Shown here in pieces: positions 1 through 9,505 of a stretch of DNA of 64,000 nt (position 1 is the first letter of the stretch; the number at the start of each line of letters is the position of its first letter). The notes beneath the pieces were generated by a model. It ran no database searches. It was given only the letters and a program-made list of their open reading frames with translations, and had not been told where the DNA came from. The DNA comes from Atherinomorus stipes (Eukaryota > Chordata > Actinopteri > Atheriniformes > Atherinidae), in NCBI GenBank assembly GCA_023101725.1, contig JALJCO010010161.1, positions 283,274 through 347,273 on the forward strand, in the 5' to 3' direction. The translations under genes and the position numbers were made by a program.

Positions 1-1884
1 TGTCGTAAAGTCCGGGATTCACTGTGCGATTTTTTCAATCGTTGCTCGCAGCTCCGACTCAAACTGTGCGAATCAGTCGCAGAGTTCAGAAGTTCACAGC
101 TTGCTACGTTTGTCCTCATTCTGTACGAAGCGACGCTTGGATGCGATCTGAATACTCACACTGTACGCACTCAAAGACGCGGTGGGGTCCTGAAGAATCC
201 CGACATGCAACGCAATAAATACAGCTAGTAGTAGAAGAAGAAGACAACGGAGAAGAAGACGACGACAACAACAGCAGCAACAGTATGCTATCACCAAAAA
301 ACTGTGCTGCCTTGGCGATTTGCGCTTTTCTTTGTGAAGAATTCACCAAAAATAAAAGGCGACGACGTCGCGTGTGGACGAGGAATCGTCTGAGCAGACG
401 TGGGCTGGACGGTCTGTCGGTTTTACAACGAGATCTCCGTCCAAATGACACGCCGGGTCTCCACGCTGCCTCCGGTTTACTTCCATTTTTGTTTCACACA
501 TGTGAAATGTGAAAATGTCCGAGGAAAGAGTTCTCAGTCTGGTCGTGGCGCCGCTTCAACATGCGATTCACTCACGAGCCACGACCAGAATATCACAGGT
601 TTGATTTTCCAGCGAGTCCCGATTTCTGATCGGGAGCTCGTCGTGAGGAGCCGATCGCCTCTCGTGACCCCCTCGTATACTGCACAACACACGGTTTGGC
701 CAACGGTCGGCTGGATCGCCGAACTTGTCGCACGACTGGAAAATCGTCTCAAAAGCGGCCAAAAATCACACCGTGTATGTCGGGCTTTGATATCAAAAAA
801 AGAAAAAAATGCAGATGCTTACAGCTGGTTCACTGATCATTAAATGGACCTGGGGTGAGGTGAAACATGGCGGTATACTTCTGTATTTAGTACATGTCGG
901 AAGTCACCTGGTGAAGCATGGGGCCCTGGAGGAAAGTCCAGCTGGTGTCCTCCGGCAAACGGGAAGGCTCGTCCCGCAACCCCACTGAGACCAGAGCAGG
1001 TATCAGCTGATCCAGCAACAAAGCGAACAAGCTGGAGCTTCAGATCAGGTGACACGTTGCAGGGATTTCTGTGTCCGACTACCTAACCATGAAGTACTTC
1101 CTCCGAGCTCTTTCATTAATGGTTTGGCCGTGCTTTTCATCATGGCAGATACTGACTGATTAAATGTCCATGTAAGAGTACCATGGTGAAGTCGAACGAC
1201 AACAAACCAGTTCTGATGCTTTCTAACAGCCAACATTGTCCCTGCACGGACAAATGTACCGATCACAGAACAAAGTACAACTTCACGATGGTTGAGGTTC
1301 CTATTTTAGACAGAATGATGGGTTCCAACTGACTGAGCATCAAGGAAAGACCAAAGAAGAGACGAACAATTCAGATGCACTTCACTGATCTCACTGTGGC
1401 AGCAGCTACTGTAGCTGTTTTATCACAAGAAACTACTAAATATGCTCCAGCAAGAATATGCATAATGATTTTTCTACCACAGTGGCTCAGACAGAACTGA
1501 GCAGCCTTGACATGGTGATGTAAAACATGCACTGAGAGGAAGGATGTAGTACTACTTTCTCAAACAAGGACAGTTTTTGATGAAAGATGAGTTAAAGGTT
1601 AATAGTAATTTCTTTAGACGATCTTGAGAGCTCAGTTTCATTTCTGCTGAAGTTGAAGTTGGTCACATTTTCTCACATGAAGGACGAGTCAAGTCATCGA
1701 AGAAAAATGACAACGGAACAGATTTGGTCTTTATCTGCTCAAAGCAGGGACGGTCTGGAAAATTTGGAACAGGGGACCCATGCCGCAGCACAGCATGGAA
1801 AATGGAGGTACAGGTAAACGAGACTTTCAAAATAAAATAAGGTTCAGATTTCAGGAAACGCTGAAATAATTACTGCAACTCAGG
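1..1884. other. Unassigned non-coding DNA
   Basis: I recognise no gene or repeat family here. Open frames such as the 147-codon one at 400-843 and the 73-codon minus-strand one at 1045-1266 have no domain I recognise, no low-complexity bias and no splice context, so I treat them as chance frames. A GAA-rich run lies at about 230-265. The stretch 560-790 is CpG-rich and could be the end of an unidentified DNA transposon, but I see no partner terminus. Confidence 0.5.
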
Positions 1885-2115
1885 TGGTCGTTTATTCATC
1901 CATCCATTTTCTCACCGCTCATCGGAGGTCGGGTCGCGGGGGGAGCTGCTCAAGCACGGAAGCCCAGACTTGCTTCTCCCCGACCGCATTCACCAGCTCA
2001 TCCGGGGGATCCCGAGGCGTTCCCAGGCCAGCCGAGGGACGTAGTCCCTGCAGGGTGTCCTGGGTCGTCTGGTCCCCGCGAACGAGACCCCAGGTTTGGT
2101 CCAGTCGCCAGTGAA
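1885..2115 (-). mobile_element. LINE 3' end fragment, Rex/RTE-like
   Basis: Read on the minus strand, this encodes the C-terminal tail common to a very abundant teleost non-LTR family, with residues DELVNAVGEKQVWASVLEQL followed by PPRPDLR. It then ends in an ATCC-type repeat tail (catccatcc near 1897 on the plus strand). Only the last 70 or so codons and the 3' tail are present; the endonuclease and reverse transcriptase core are missing, as expected of a 5'-truncated insertion. A related fragment carrying the preceding part of this protein lies at 33215-33495. The clade name is from memory of the family and less certain than the LINE call. Confidence 0.7.
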
Positions 2116-2123
2116 CTCCATTA

Positions 2124-2565
2124 TACACACTCAAACATAAAGGTACCAGTTTGTACTAAAAAGGGTCCAAAGCTTGTTGCTGGGGGGGTTCCTTTCTGAA
2201 AGACATTTCTGTACCTTCATGGTCCATTTTTGTACCTTATCAAGCTGTATGAGTTAATAAAGTACAATTAAACCAATTAAAGATGATGAATAAAAGTCAA
2301 TAAAATAGAGATTATGACAACAATCAAAGATGCTAATAATAAATGAATAATTATTATAGAAATATTAGGCCAAACACATATATAATTATACATATAATTA
2401 TTATTATGATTACTATGAAAATCATAATATAATAACTATAATTATACTACTGTTTAGAAGTACTGCTATTTTATAGTTATTGTACAAGCTATATAAGTAG
2501 ATGCATGTACAAGCTTGGACATTCACCTACAGGTACAGAAATGTTCCGATCTATTTTTGAGTGTA
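2124..2565 (+). mobile_element. MITE family A, copy 1 (TA-flanked, shortened)
   Basis: First of four copies of a roughly 570-bp non-autonomous DNA element. All copies share a core with ccaaagcttgttgctgg, then an AT-rich body rich in ataattat words. Termini are close to CACTCAGAAACA and its complement, flanked by TA, which suggests a Tc1/mariner-type MITE. This copy is about 130 bp shorter than the others because most of the right half before the terminal ggtacagaaatgttcc is missing. Other copies: 20548-21115 (inverted), 32372-32942, 51232-51802. A solo end lies at 11317-11390. Confidence 0.75.
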
Positions 2566-2705
2566 TGAAAGTTGGGGGGGAACACCCCCCCCCCCCCCCC
2601 GGATCTCCGGCTGCATTTGAGATATTTAAAAAGTGCTCCAGAGTCTTGCTCAGCATGATGGTGAAGATGAACACACAGCATTCTGTGGGTGTACTGTTCC
2701 TTTAA
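2566..2705 (-). mobile_element. Foldback family B, short end fragment
   Basis: This is one diverged terminal arm of the TTAA-ended foldback family seen complete at 30861-31813. It reads gaaagttgggggg, a C run, ccggctgcatttgagatatt, then a terminus ending cctttaa. It abuts MITE A copy 1. The internal poly-C at about 2585-2600 replaces part of the arm. Confidence 0.65.
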
Positions 2706-4354
2706 TTGGTTTCCCACCAATCCGTATGAAAAATGTGCTTTTTGGAATGCAAATACTTTTGTAATCATCATAATATTAATCAACATGCATAAGTTGGCAA
2801 TCAGCATGGTGCTCAGAAACATGCTCATGCACATGAGGGATAAAAGTGTTCATGTTTGTTTGATTGAGCTGGATTACGCTTTACAGCTATTTACTGTAAA
2901 TTTGTGAGGACAGCAACTATTTCTTCCTTCCGTTCACTTGTAGATTCGTGTATTCGCGTAGTATTCGTGTATAGTCAGCCACAGACTCTCACTGTTACGG
3001 CTCGGTCTTAAGCTCTACGTTGCCCTGAGATTAAAATCTCATTTGTCTTCTTGTTTCCCCCTAAAAGCAAATGTTGAGTGCACCATATTTCAGAGGTGAT
3101 CATTACTCATGTTCGCCCTACAGGGTTTTATGCTCCTACGGTGGTCACAAGTATGGTATTTATTTCCTAATTATAAACCAGTGAAAACAAATTATTTAAT
3201 GTTTCAAATTACAGCTGGCAGCTTGTAAATGGGCAGTATGTAAAAACGTGAAGGCTTGAAGCAAAGCAAAAGAAATGTGGCTGGTTAACGTATCATTTAA
3301 ATACTCAGTCCCAAATATCTGTTGGAGCTTGTTTTTCTCTATTTCTGTAATATCGTTGACAGGAACTAAAACTATTCAGCTGATTGTTTCCAAGATAAAC
3401 AAACAGAATAATCCAGAATGGAGATTTTTCCTTCAACATCTCCAAAGCCAATTTAGCATTACCCACAGTTTTACTACTGTCAGTGCAAAGTAATTATTAT
3501 AAACAACGTTCTCTAAGATGCTTCACAAATATCTGGGAGCGCGCTTGGCCTCGTTAATTAGGCTGTTCATATCTTTCCAAGAGGCACAAAGGATGCTTTG
3601 TAATAAACTGAAGCCCTGGAGTTTATATCTGGGCTAATCGATTTCCTGCCTCATCCAACATAAAAATAGTAAAAGTTAGCCAGTCAAAACAAAATAAAGA
3701 ATAATTCATGAGTCTTGCCCAAAAAAAATAGCCAAGTTCAAAGGGAAATGTCTTTGATTGATACGGGGAACAATGTGTTGCAGCCTTTCATGTGGTTTCA
3801 ACTGGTTTCAACTGGACAGCTGACAAAGCAGCACAAAGTCATGAATCCTTTTCCAGTTTGTGGCAGAATAAACTTAATTGGAAAAAAAAAAAGCTAATAT
3901 AATTAGTTGTTTTGTTGTAAATAAAAGTGTTTCATCTGCTTGGGCTCAGAGTGGAGATAAATCACAAAGCCTGAGGAGTTTATTTAAAACTGGTCGGGGA
4001 ATGTGGGCCTTCGGCGTTGCCTAGTCACCGCGGCTTCCAAGGTTCAACTGCTGCCAAATGAATGTGCTTTCTTCCATTACAAGTATGCACGGTGATAGAT
4101 GTGAGAGCATTCAGACCTGTTAACCAACAACTGCATTGTGATGGAAGCTTTTCATGAATCAATTCAGGCACATTAAGGGACATGAAGGTCAGTAAACGCT
4201 GCATAGTTTCAAACTCTGCCAATGGAGGATTTGTTTGTTTGTTTGTTTGTTTTGAACCATTAAAACTTGAATGAGGCAATTTGTACATTATTGATGGAAT
4301 CCAAAGGAGATCGGGCATTATTACAGACGAACGGGCTTGAAACTAAAAGTGATA
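2706..4354. other. Unassigned, mostly single-copy-looking DNA
   Basis: No gene or family was recognised. The part from about 3160 to 3700 has balanced, non-repetitive AT-rich sequence typical of conserved non-coding stretches, but conservation cannot be judged from one sequence. A short (TTTG)5 microsatellite lies at about 4231-4252. Confidence 0.45.
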
Positions 4355-4410
4355 AAAATGTGTGTGTGTGTGTAGGTGGTGGTGGTGGTGGGGGGGCGGG
4401 GTGGGGGGGT
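4355..4410 (+). repeat. (TG)n / GGT microsatellite with G-runs
   Basis: A (TG) run is followed by (GGT)5 and then runs of seven, four and seven guanines separated by one or two bases. At least four closely spaced G-runs could form a G-quadruplex on this strand. Confidence 0.9.
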
Positions 4411-4429
4411 ATGAAATTCCTTCATACAC

Positions 4430-4908
4430 TTAAAGGGACTTGAGGCAAGATTAAGAAACGAACCTCACGACTGCTGTGACTGGAGCTTCAGGTACCTGCA
4501 GCCCCCACCAAGCCGTCACGGAGCACAAACTGAAGCTATAACGTTGTTTATACGCTTTTTCTTCGCAGTTCCACGTTTTAGTGTCTTTTTTTGATCTGGA
4601 TCGTTTGCTGACGGCAGAAGAATCCGTAACTATCGCTTACAGTGTTTGAATTTACCGCGACCGTCTGCAGATGCAGCGTTAATGACGTCACGTCTGCAGC
4701 ATCAATGACGTCACGTCTGCAGGGCAGCGCGGGAAATTCAGACACCGAATTGCAGCTTTATGCAGCACACAGCCTGTTCAAGGCAACGGAGAGAAACGTG
4801 GTGGAAACGTTATTTTTGGTATTTAGCGCTTCATCACCCATTAGTATGAAAAACATGGTCATGCATGTTTGTTTGTTTGTTTTAAATTCCTGCCTCTAGT
4901 CCCTTTAA
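4430..4908 (+). mobile_element. MITE family C, copy 1 (TTAA-flanked)
   Basis: A non-autonomous element of about 479 bp. It starts TTAAAGGGACTTGAGGCA and ends with the near-complement, tgcctctagtccctttaa. Copy 2 is at 22779-23243 and matches over its whole length, apart from a short duplicated segment around the ctgcag/gacgtcac motifs here. TTAA at both ends suggests piggyBac-like mobilisation. Its final TTAA is shared with the start of the foldback element that follows. The small open frame inside (4642-4899, repeated in copy 2) is a by-product of the repeat. Confidence 0.8.
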
Positions 4909-5482
4909 AGGACCATTCCACCCACAGAATGATGTAACTTTATCTTCCACCCCCCCTCATGGTGAGAAAGACTCTGCAGCACTTTTTTAATATCTCAAAT
5001 GCAGCCGGTGATCAGGAAGGCTTCTCGTTTCCCCCCAACTTTCATATAATGGAGTTCACCGGGGTCCGAGCCAAAAAGGTCCATAAAAGTCCACAAAAAC
5101 TTGTCAATATTCCTCCATACTGCTCGTCCAATGTAATCCAAGTGTCCTGAGTGGGTAGCGTCCAGAATTTACTGGAAACAACGTCATTTACGAAACTAGA
5201 GAAGCCTCTGCGTTCAGAGCCTACTCTACCAATAATACAAGTGTAGAAGAAGAAATTCTCTGTTTACATTGTGCTAAGAGCGACAGAGCTGCAGACAAAC
5301 CGGGACAAACACAAGAGGGTCCAAGAGGGGTTGATGTTGATTTAAAACAAAGAAAGAAAGAAAAAGAGAACGCGTGATCTCGTCTGAGGCGGTTTCCGTA
5401 GTTTTGTGAACGTTCATCGGCGTGTTTGCTAGAAATGCGATGTAGTACTGATGTAGTACTGATGTAGTACTATCAAAATGTA
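4905..5482 (+). mobile_element. Foldback family B, copy 2 (right arm missing)
   Basis: Starts TTAAAGGACCATTCCACCC and carries the left arm plus the central region of family B (ttcagagcctactct, gaagaagaaattctctg, aagaggggttgatgttg). It runs into the tandem gatgtagtact words at 5443-5475 and stops before the second arm. The 63-codon open frame at 4959-5150 recurs in every copy and is not a gene. Confidence 0.8.
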
Positions 5483-6177
5483 ACGCAATGCAAGGTAAGT
5501 TTTATTTATAATGTGAGCCATTTGTCAGCATTATTAACAAATCATTACTGAATTTCGGCACATGTGGTAAATTCAATTTGTCTGAATAAAAGCATTTTAC
5601 AGTGGGGGGGAGGGGGGGGGGCTATCTTAGTTAGACCAAGATTAATCATTTCAGAGGCTCACGTTAAAAAAATAATATCCTGGTTAAACACAATTCAATC
5701 ATGGCAGGTGTTTCCAATTTCTAATTTGATCATGTCAAATGAACGCATTTGGCATTTGTTGGTTGAATTTACTCAGATCAGTTGCTTCCTTTTTTGTTGA
5801 ATTCGGATGTTTTATGTAATGCCTGCCGCATACGAGCGCCATCTGCTGAGCTAAAAGTCATTGGAGGCTGTTTGCTCAGCAGAAAGTTCGCAGTGTGCGT
5901 CTCCTTTTCTGCGAGTTCTCTGCTTCAGAAGCCTTCAGGTGAAAATCAAACATATTTGATATTTTATTATCTCGCCAGACTAAAAACTCAGTGTGCGCGC
6001 TCTACGTCAGGTCTGCTGAGGGCAAAAGTTCTGGTGACCAATCAAAATGCGTCCTCCAATCACATGATTTTAAGATGGCAGCGTAGTCAGTTACTTTTTA
6101 AAGGATAAATTGATGGAAATGTGGCCAGACTTCACCTGCTTATATGACGTTTCGTTGGACTTCAACAACATCATGTC
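5483..6177. other. Unassigned DNA
   Basis: No coding or repeat signature was recognised. A G-rich run lies at about 5603-5622. The 108-codon open frame at 5782-6108 has no recognisable domain. Confidence 0.4.
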
Positions 6178-6250
6178 ACACTTCTTCTTCTTCTTTTGAG
6201 TTTAATGGTGGTTTGCAAACTCAGAGGTGCATTACCGCCACCAACTGGTA
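6178..6250 (-). repeat. Short dispersed-repeat-like block
   Basis: A (CTT)n run followed by gagtttaatggtggtttgca and gcattaccgccacc. I have seen this word combination as a common dispersed sequence in fish DNA, but there is no second copy in this window to confirm it. Confidence 0.35.
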
Positions 6251-6399
6251 TGATTATACTATAGTATGTTGCATACGATGTGCGTTCCCACTCTGGCTGT
6301 TTGTTCCACCTTAAATGTCCTGTGTCTGATTCCAATGATAGTCGGCTTTGTTTCAGGCAGTTTGAACACCAACCGTACTCTGGTGCGCAATAGGGGATT

Positions 6400-6464
6400 A
6401 TCACGCTTCCGCGTTCCGGTTTCCGGAAGTTGAAACATCTGAAGCTTCCTCTTCCGGGCCAGGA
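6400..6464 (+). promoter_or_regulatory. Possible promoter of the THAP exon (ETS-like motifs)
   Basis: Just before the THAP start codon there are clustered TTCC/GGAA words: cttccgcgttccgg, tttccggaagt and ttcctcttccggg. Such CCGGAAGT-type (ETS-like) sites are common in TATA-less vertebrate promoters. This is inference from motif and position only. Confidence 0.3.
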
Positions 6465-6710
6465 ATGGCTCAATGTTGCTGCTCTGTTCCATTGTGTACA
6501 TCTAATAAACAACGTCAGCCGTACCGAAGTTTTCATGGATTCCCGACTGAAAAGACACTAAGGAAGAAGTGGATGAAAGCGATTTGTCGGAGTGAAGGAC
6601 CGAAATTTAAAATAAAACAAGGTTGCACGTATGTCTGTAGTCGGCACTTCAATGATGCAGACTACACTACAGCTAGCGTTAGCAAGCTAGCGTTAGCAAG
6701 CTCGCGTTAG
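6465..6710 (+). CDS. THAP-domain zinc finger, partial gene or exon
   Basis: An 81-codon frame starting ATG that encodes a near-complete THAP domain, a C2CH zinc-binding DNA-binding fold found in THAP host proteins and in P-element-type transposases. Visible features are the N-terminal MAQCCCSVPLC (Cys pair), the HGFP motif at about residues 24-27, the Trp in RKKWMKAICR, and the CSRHF motif that supplies the last Cys and His. After CSRHFNDADY the sequence runs into tandem gctagcgttagca words and a stop, so the coding sequence is broken or continues elsewhere by splicing. No donor site is convincing. It could be a decayed THAP gene copy, a first exon, or the N-terminus of a P-like transposon. 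No transposase catalytic region is visible downstream. Confidence 0.6.
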   Translation: MAQCCCSVPLCTSNKQRQPYRSFHGFPTEKTLRKKWMKAICRSEGPKFKIKQGCTYVCSRHFNDADYTTASVSKLALASSR

Positions 6711-6712
6711 CT
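6663..6712 (+). repeat. Short tandem repeat (gctagcgttagca)
   Basis: About three imperfect tandem copies of a 13-bp unit, gctagcgttagca, interrupt the end of the THAP frame and supply its stop codon. The expansion is the likely cause of the break in the open frame. Confidence 0.75.
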
Positions 6713-6760
6713 GACGTTACCAACTTTTCGCTTGTGAAAACATACAAGCGTCTGAAAACT

Positions 6761-7215
6761 GGGTCTGTACCCCCCCCCCCGTTTCCAGAGGAACAACTGG
6801 AAACTGCCAAAAAAAAGGAGACGCTTTCAGATGCTTGTGTGTTTTCAGCCGCACAAAGTTAGGCACATCATCGAGCTGGCTAATGCTAACCTGCCAACAC
6901 GACTGTGCAGTCTGCCGGCTACAAACAAACGTGTGTTTTATTATAAAGTTCGGTCCTTCACCGCGGCGAATCGGTCGTTTTGATCCACTTCTTCCTCAGC
7001 ATCACTTCAGTCTGGAATGAAAACTTGGCATTGGCGTTTATCCGATTAACAAAGTTAAACAGAGTAGTAGCTGGTGGACTACTGTTAGCAGGTTAGCATT
7101 AGCCAGCTTGATGACGTGCCTAACTTTGTGCAGCTGAAAACACACAAGCATCTGAAAGCGTCTCCTTTCTTGGCAGTCCCCAGTTGTTCCACTGGAAACG
7201 GGGGGGTACAGACCC
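6761..7215. repeat. Long inverted repeat (arms about 130 bp, loop about 190 bp)
   Basis: The left arm 6761-6894 (gggtctgtac, poly-C, gtttccag, ggagacgctttcagatgctt, cacaaagttaggcac) is matched by the reverse complement at 7088-7215, with a few mismatches and a shorter C run. The loop is about 6895-7087. Just upstream, 6737-6760 also carries a short caagcgtctgaaaact echo of the arm. The arms may be the ends of an uncharacterised foldback element or a local inverted duplication. Confidence 0.85.
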
Positions 7216-7221
7216 GATTTT

Positions 7222-7312
7222 AAGTTAAGTTGATTTGACTAAAAAAAAAAAGATGTAATCACCAAACAAATATAATCAAGTTAGATCAATGTAACTAAGT
7301 CTTTGATATCAC
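7222..7312 (+). mobile_element. Dispersed repeat family E, copy 1
   Basis: Matches the reverse complement of 63643-63738 over about 90 bp: aagttgatttgac, an A-rich run, atcaccaaac, then aagttagatcaatgtaa and aagtctttg. With two copies only, the element class cannot be named. It directly follows the inverted repeat. Confidence 0.6.
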
Positions 7313-7690
7313 CTATAGCCCAAACACTCTTTTCAGAGTAAACCCAGAGAAAACCTTAATAACATTGACAAGCAGAACTCATTAAAACTTATTCTAATTT
7401 GGAAAAATTCAGAAAAACTTTTTCAGGTGTTTTCGTTAATGAAGAAAAAGTTTTGTTTCAGATGATCTGAATTCCCAAACAGAGCGTGTCACGTAATCTG
7501 CCTCCGTATCCTGTCACTGATCCTTTAACAGCCATGTTTTTAAAGAAACAGTGATTTGTGGCAAGCAGCTTGTGGGCAGGGGTCCTGGGGGGCCCGCAGG
7601 AGTTAGGGGAGCCCCTACTCCATCACGCCAGACCCAGACTTGTGCAGAGCTTGAAAACCGCTAATTACCCATTAACTGGAGATATGCTGA
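7313..7690. other. Unassigned DNA
   Basis: No recognised gene or repeat. The sequence is plain AT-rich DNA, with a GC-rich stretch near 7576-7610. Confidence 0.4.
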
Positions 7691-7986
7691 TATGTAGTCA
7701 TCCGCAAAATTATTCATACCCTCCAATAGAAAAAGGAAAAAAAAACACCTGGCAACAAAATTAATAAGAAATAAAAATTCTATGAAAATCATGACATTGA
7801 TTTTGAATTGTGGTTCAACAGAAATATTAAAAACAAACAAAAAATAAAACAGGTAAACAAGCATGATGCAACACTTTGAGACAATCAGGTGTTTTCTGTA
7901 ACGTCCAATCAGACGTCTGCACCTGTTGACAGGTATGTTGGCATTTTCTTTAACTGGAGGGGATGAATAATTTTGAGGACTGTATA
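7691..7986 (+). mobile_element. Tc1-type MITE family F, copy 1
   Basis: About 295 bp with termini caaaattattcataccctcc at the left and ggaggggatgaataattttg then aggactgta at the right, flanked by TA. The inside lacks transposase coding, so it is non-autonomous. A second, truncated copy lies at 20028-20312 and shares aaaatcatgaca, ttgtggttcaacagaaatat and cagacgtctgcacctg. Confidence 0.8.
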
Positions 7987-8118
7987 TAATGTTACCTTAT
8001 GAGGGTGCAGCTGATAAGGTAACATTTTCAGACTAAATGCATCATTTTATAAAAATTTCTAATCATATGATTAATTCACAACTTCACATGAATATACTGC
8101 ACATGTACTTGTACATAC

Positions 8119-9189
8119 TGGGCCGGATCTATCAAAAGTTTGCGTGTATAAAAACATGAGCTATCTCACTGCACGCGCTACAAAAAGGAACAAACTGATC
8201 TGACAGCTACAAGGGTTCGGTCTGTAAAACGTGCTAAATAACGCCTCTTATCCATTTAGTACTTTTTATGCAATGAATATGCAATATGGGGCGTTTACAC
8301 GCACTTTTGCGTGGAATGGGAGGAGAAAATGAAAATATATTAATTTAGCACTCGCAGGGCGATTTATCAACCGTGAGACGCATCGCATTGCTGGTTTTTT
8401 GCATCTATTTTAGTGCGTCTGAAAAGCAGACGCATTTTGTGCTTTGTGCACAAAAGGGTGAAATTTCTGAGAGGAACAATCCTGGACACGCACATCTGAT
8501 TCAAAATAATTTTTTATGAGCAGTGAGGGAAGCGTGTTCAGTTCCCATTGTTGATTCAATAAAAATCCCCATTTAACAGGGATGTAAAATGTTCTGGATA
8601 AATGAAAGTTTGCAGCCGCTGCAGCTTAATGAGAACTGAAGCTGCATTAATTGTGTCTTTTATTTCCCCTTTTTGCCAACGTCACGTTTTAACTTGGATT
8701 TTAGCATCTGGACAGGATCACAGGATCAGCTGGCAGCTCTGAAGCCGTTGGTATCGTGCTAAAGTTCGCACCTTCTGCGTAATAGCGACCATGTTGGAGC
8801 TGCAGACACTTTCATTTGTTCAGCAGCTCCTGATCCACGTCCTCATAAACTGGACACTTCTGAGGCTCTGCACAGATACTTGTATCATTTTTTATATTTA
8901 TCATACTTATTTTAAATAATTTTCATTTATTCCGTCCTCCTAATATCTCCATCTTCATCTGCCGACATATTTCCTTTTGCGCTGTCGTCTCGCATTTCGC
9001 TGCAAACCCCGAAACCCGCAAAGCCTCATTGATACAGGAGCGTTTCCAACTCGTTTGCACTCGCTGTCATTTGCGTCTTCATTCTTGGTAAATCACTCGC
9101 AAACCGTGGTTCAGCCCCTCCAGCAAAATTCCAGATTGCATCGGCAAATTGCTCCACGCAGATTTGGATCTTGATAAATGCGGCCCCCT
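8119..9189 (+). mobile_element. Harbinger-like non-autonomous element
   Basis: About 1.07 kb bounded by inverted ends: gggccggatctatcaa at the left and ttgataaatgcggcccc at the right. Ends of the GGGCCGxATTTATCAA type are known from PIF/Harbinger-like elements of fish. An internal gcgtctg...cagacgc hairpin lies at about 8418-8436. There is no transposase or Myb-like frame inside. The class is from terminal resemblance; the short target duplication could not be fixed. Confidence 0.65.
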
Positions 9190-9374
9190 GTCTCAGCGGA
9201 CAGTTGTCTTAGAAACTCTGAACTGACTGTCTTTCATTTCCTGCTGCAGAAGTAAAGCACCTTGTGATTAAATCCCATTTCTGCGCCTTCAGGAGTTAAA
9301 ATAACAGAGACATCCTGAGATCATGTGTTGCAGGGAAACTGAGTGAATCCAGCTTTCATGTTTCATTTCACCAG

Positions 9375-9505
9375 TGAACAGAGTGATGGAGCGCTGCATC
9401 ACATGACTGCACCCGCTCAATCACCCAACCTGAACCCAATGGCTCAGGATGCATCGGACCGAAGTGTGAAGGAAAAATATCTGCCAACAAGTGCGAGTAG
9501 GGCTG
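9375..9505 (+). pseudogene. Tc1-like transposase relic (C-terminal fragment)
   Basis: About 130 bp retains the third catalytic-motif neighbourhood of a Tc1-like transposase. AQSPNLNPM corresponds to the SPDLNPIE motif, followed by a diverged block (gcatcggaccgaagtgtgaag, then ccaacaagtg). Both ends decay into unrecognised sequence, and no inverted termini are visible. This is a very old insertion with the catalytic Glu lost. Confidence 0.6.

Noticed and set aside
400..843. 147-codon frame near the left edge
   Set aside because: No recognisable domain and composition like its surroundings; not supported as a gene.
4959..5150. 63-codon frame starting MVRKTLQHFF, also at 30915, 31568 and 37871
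   Set aside because: Recurs only in the arms of the foldback element, twice in mirror image within one element. It has no known domain, so it is a repeat by-product.
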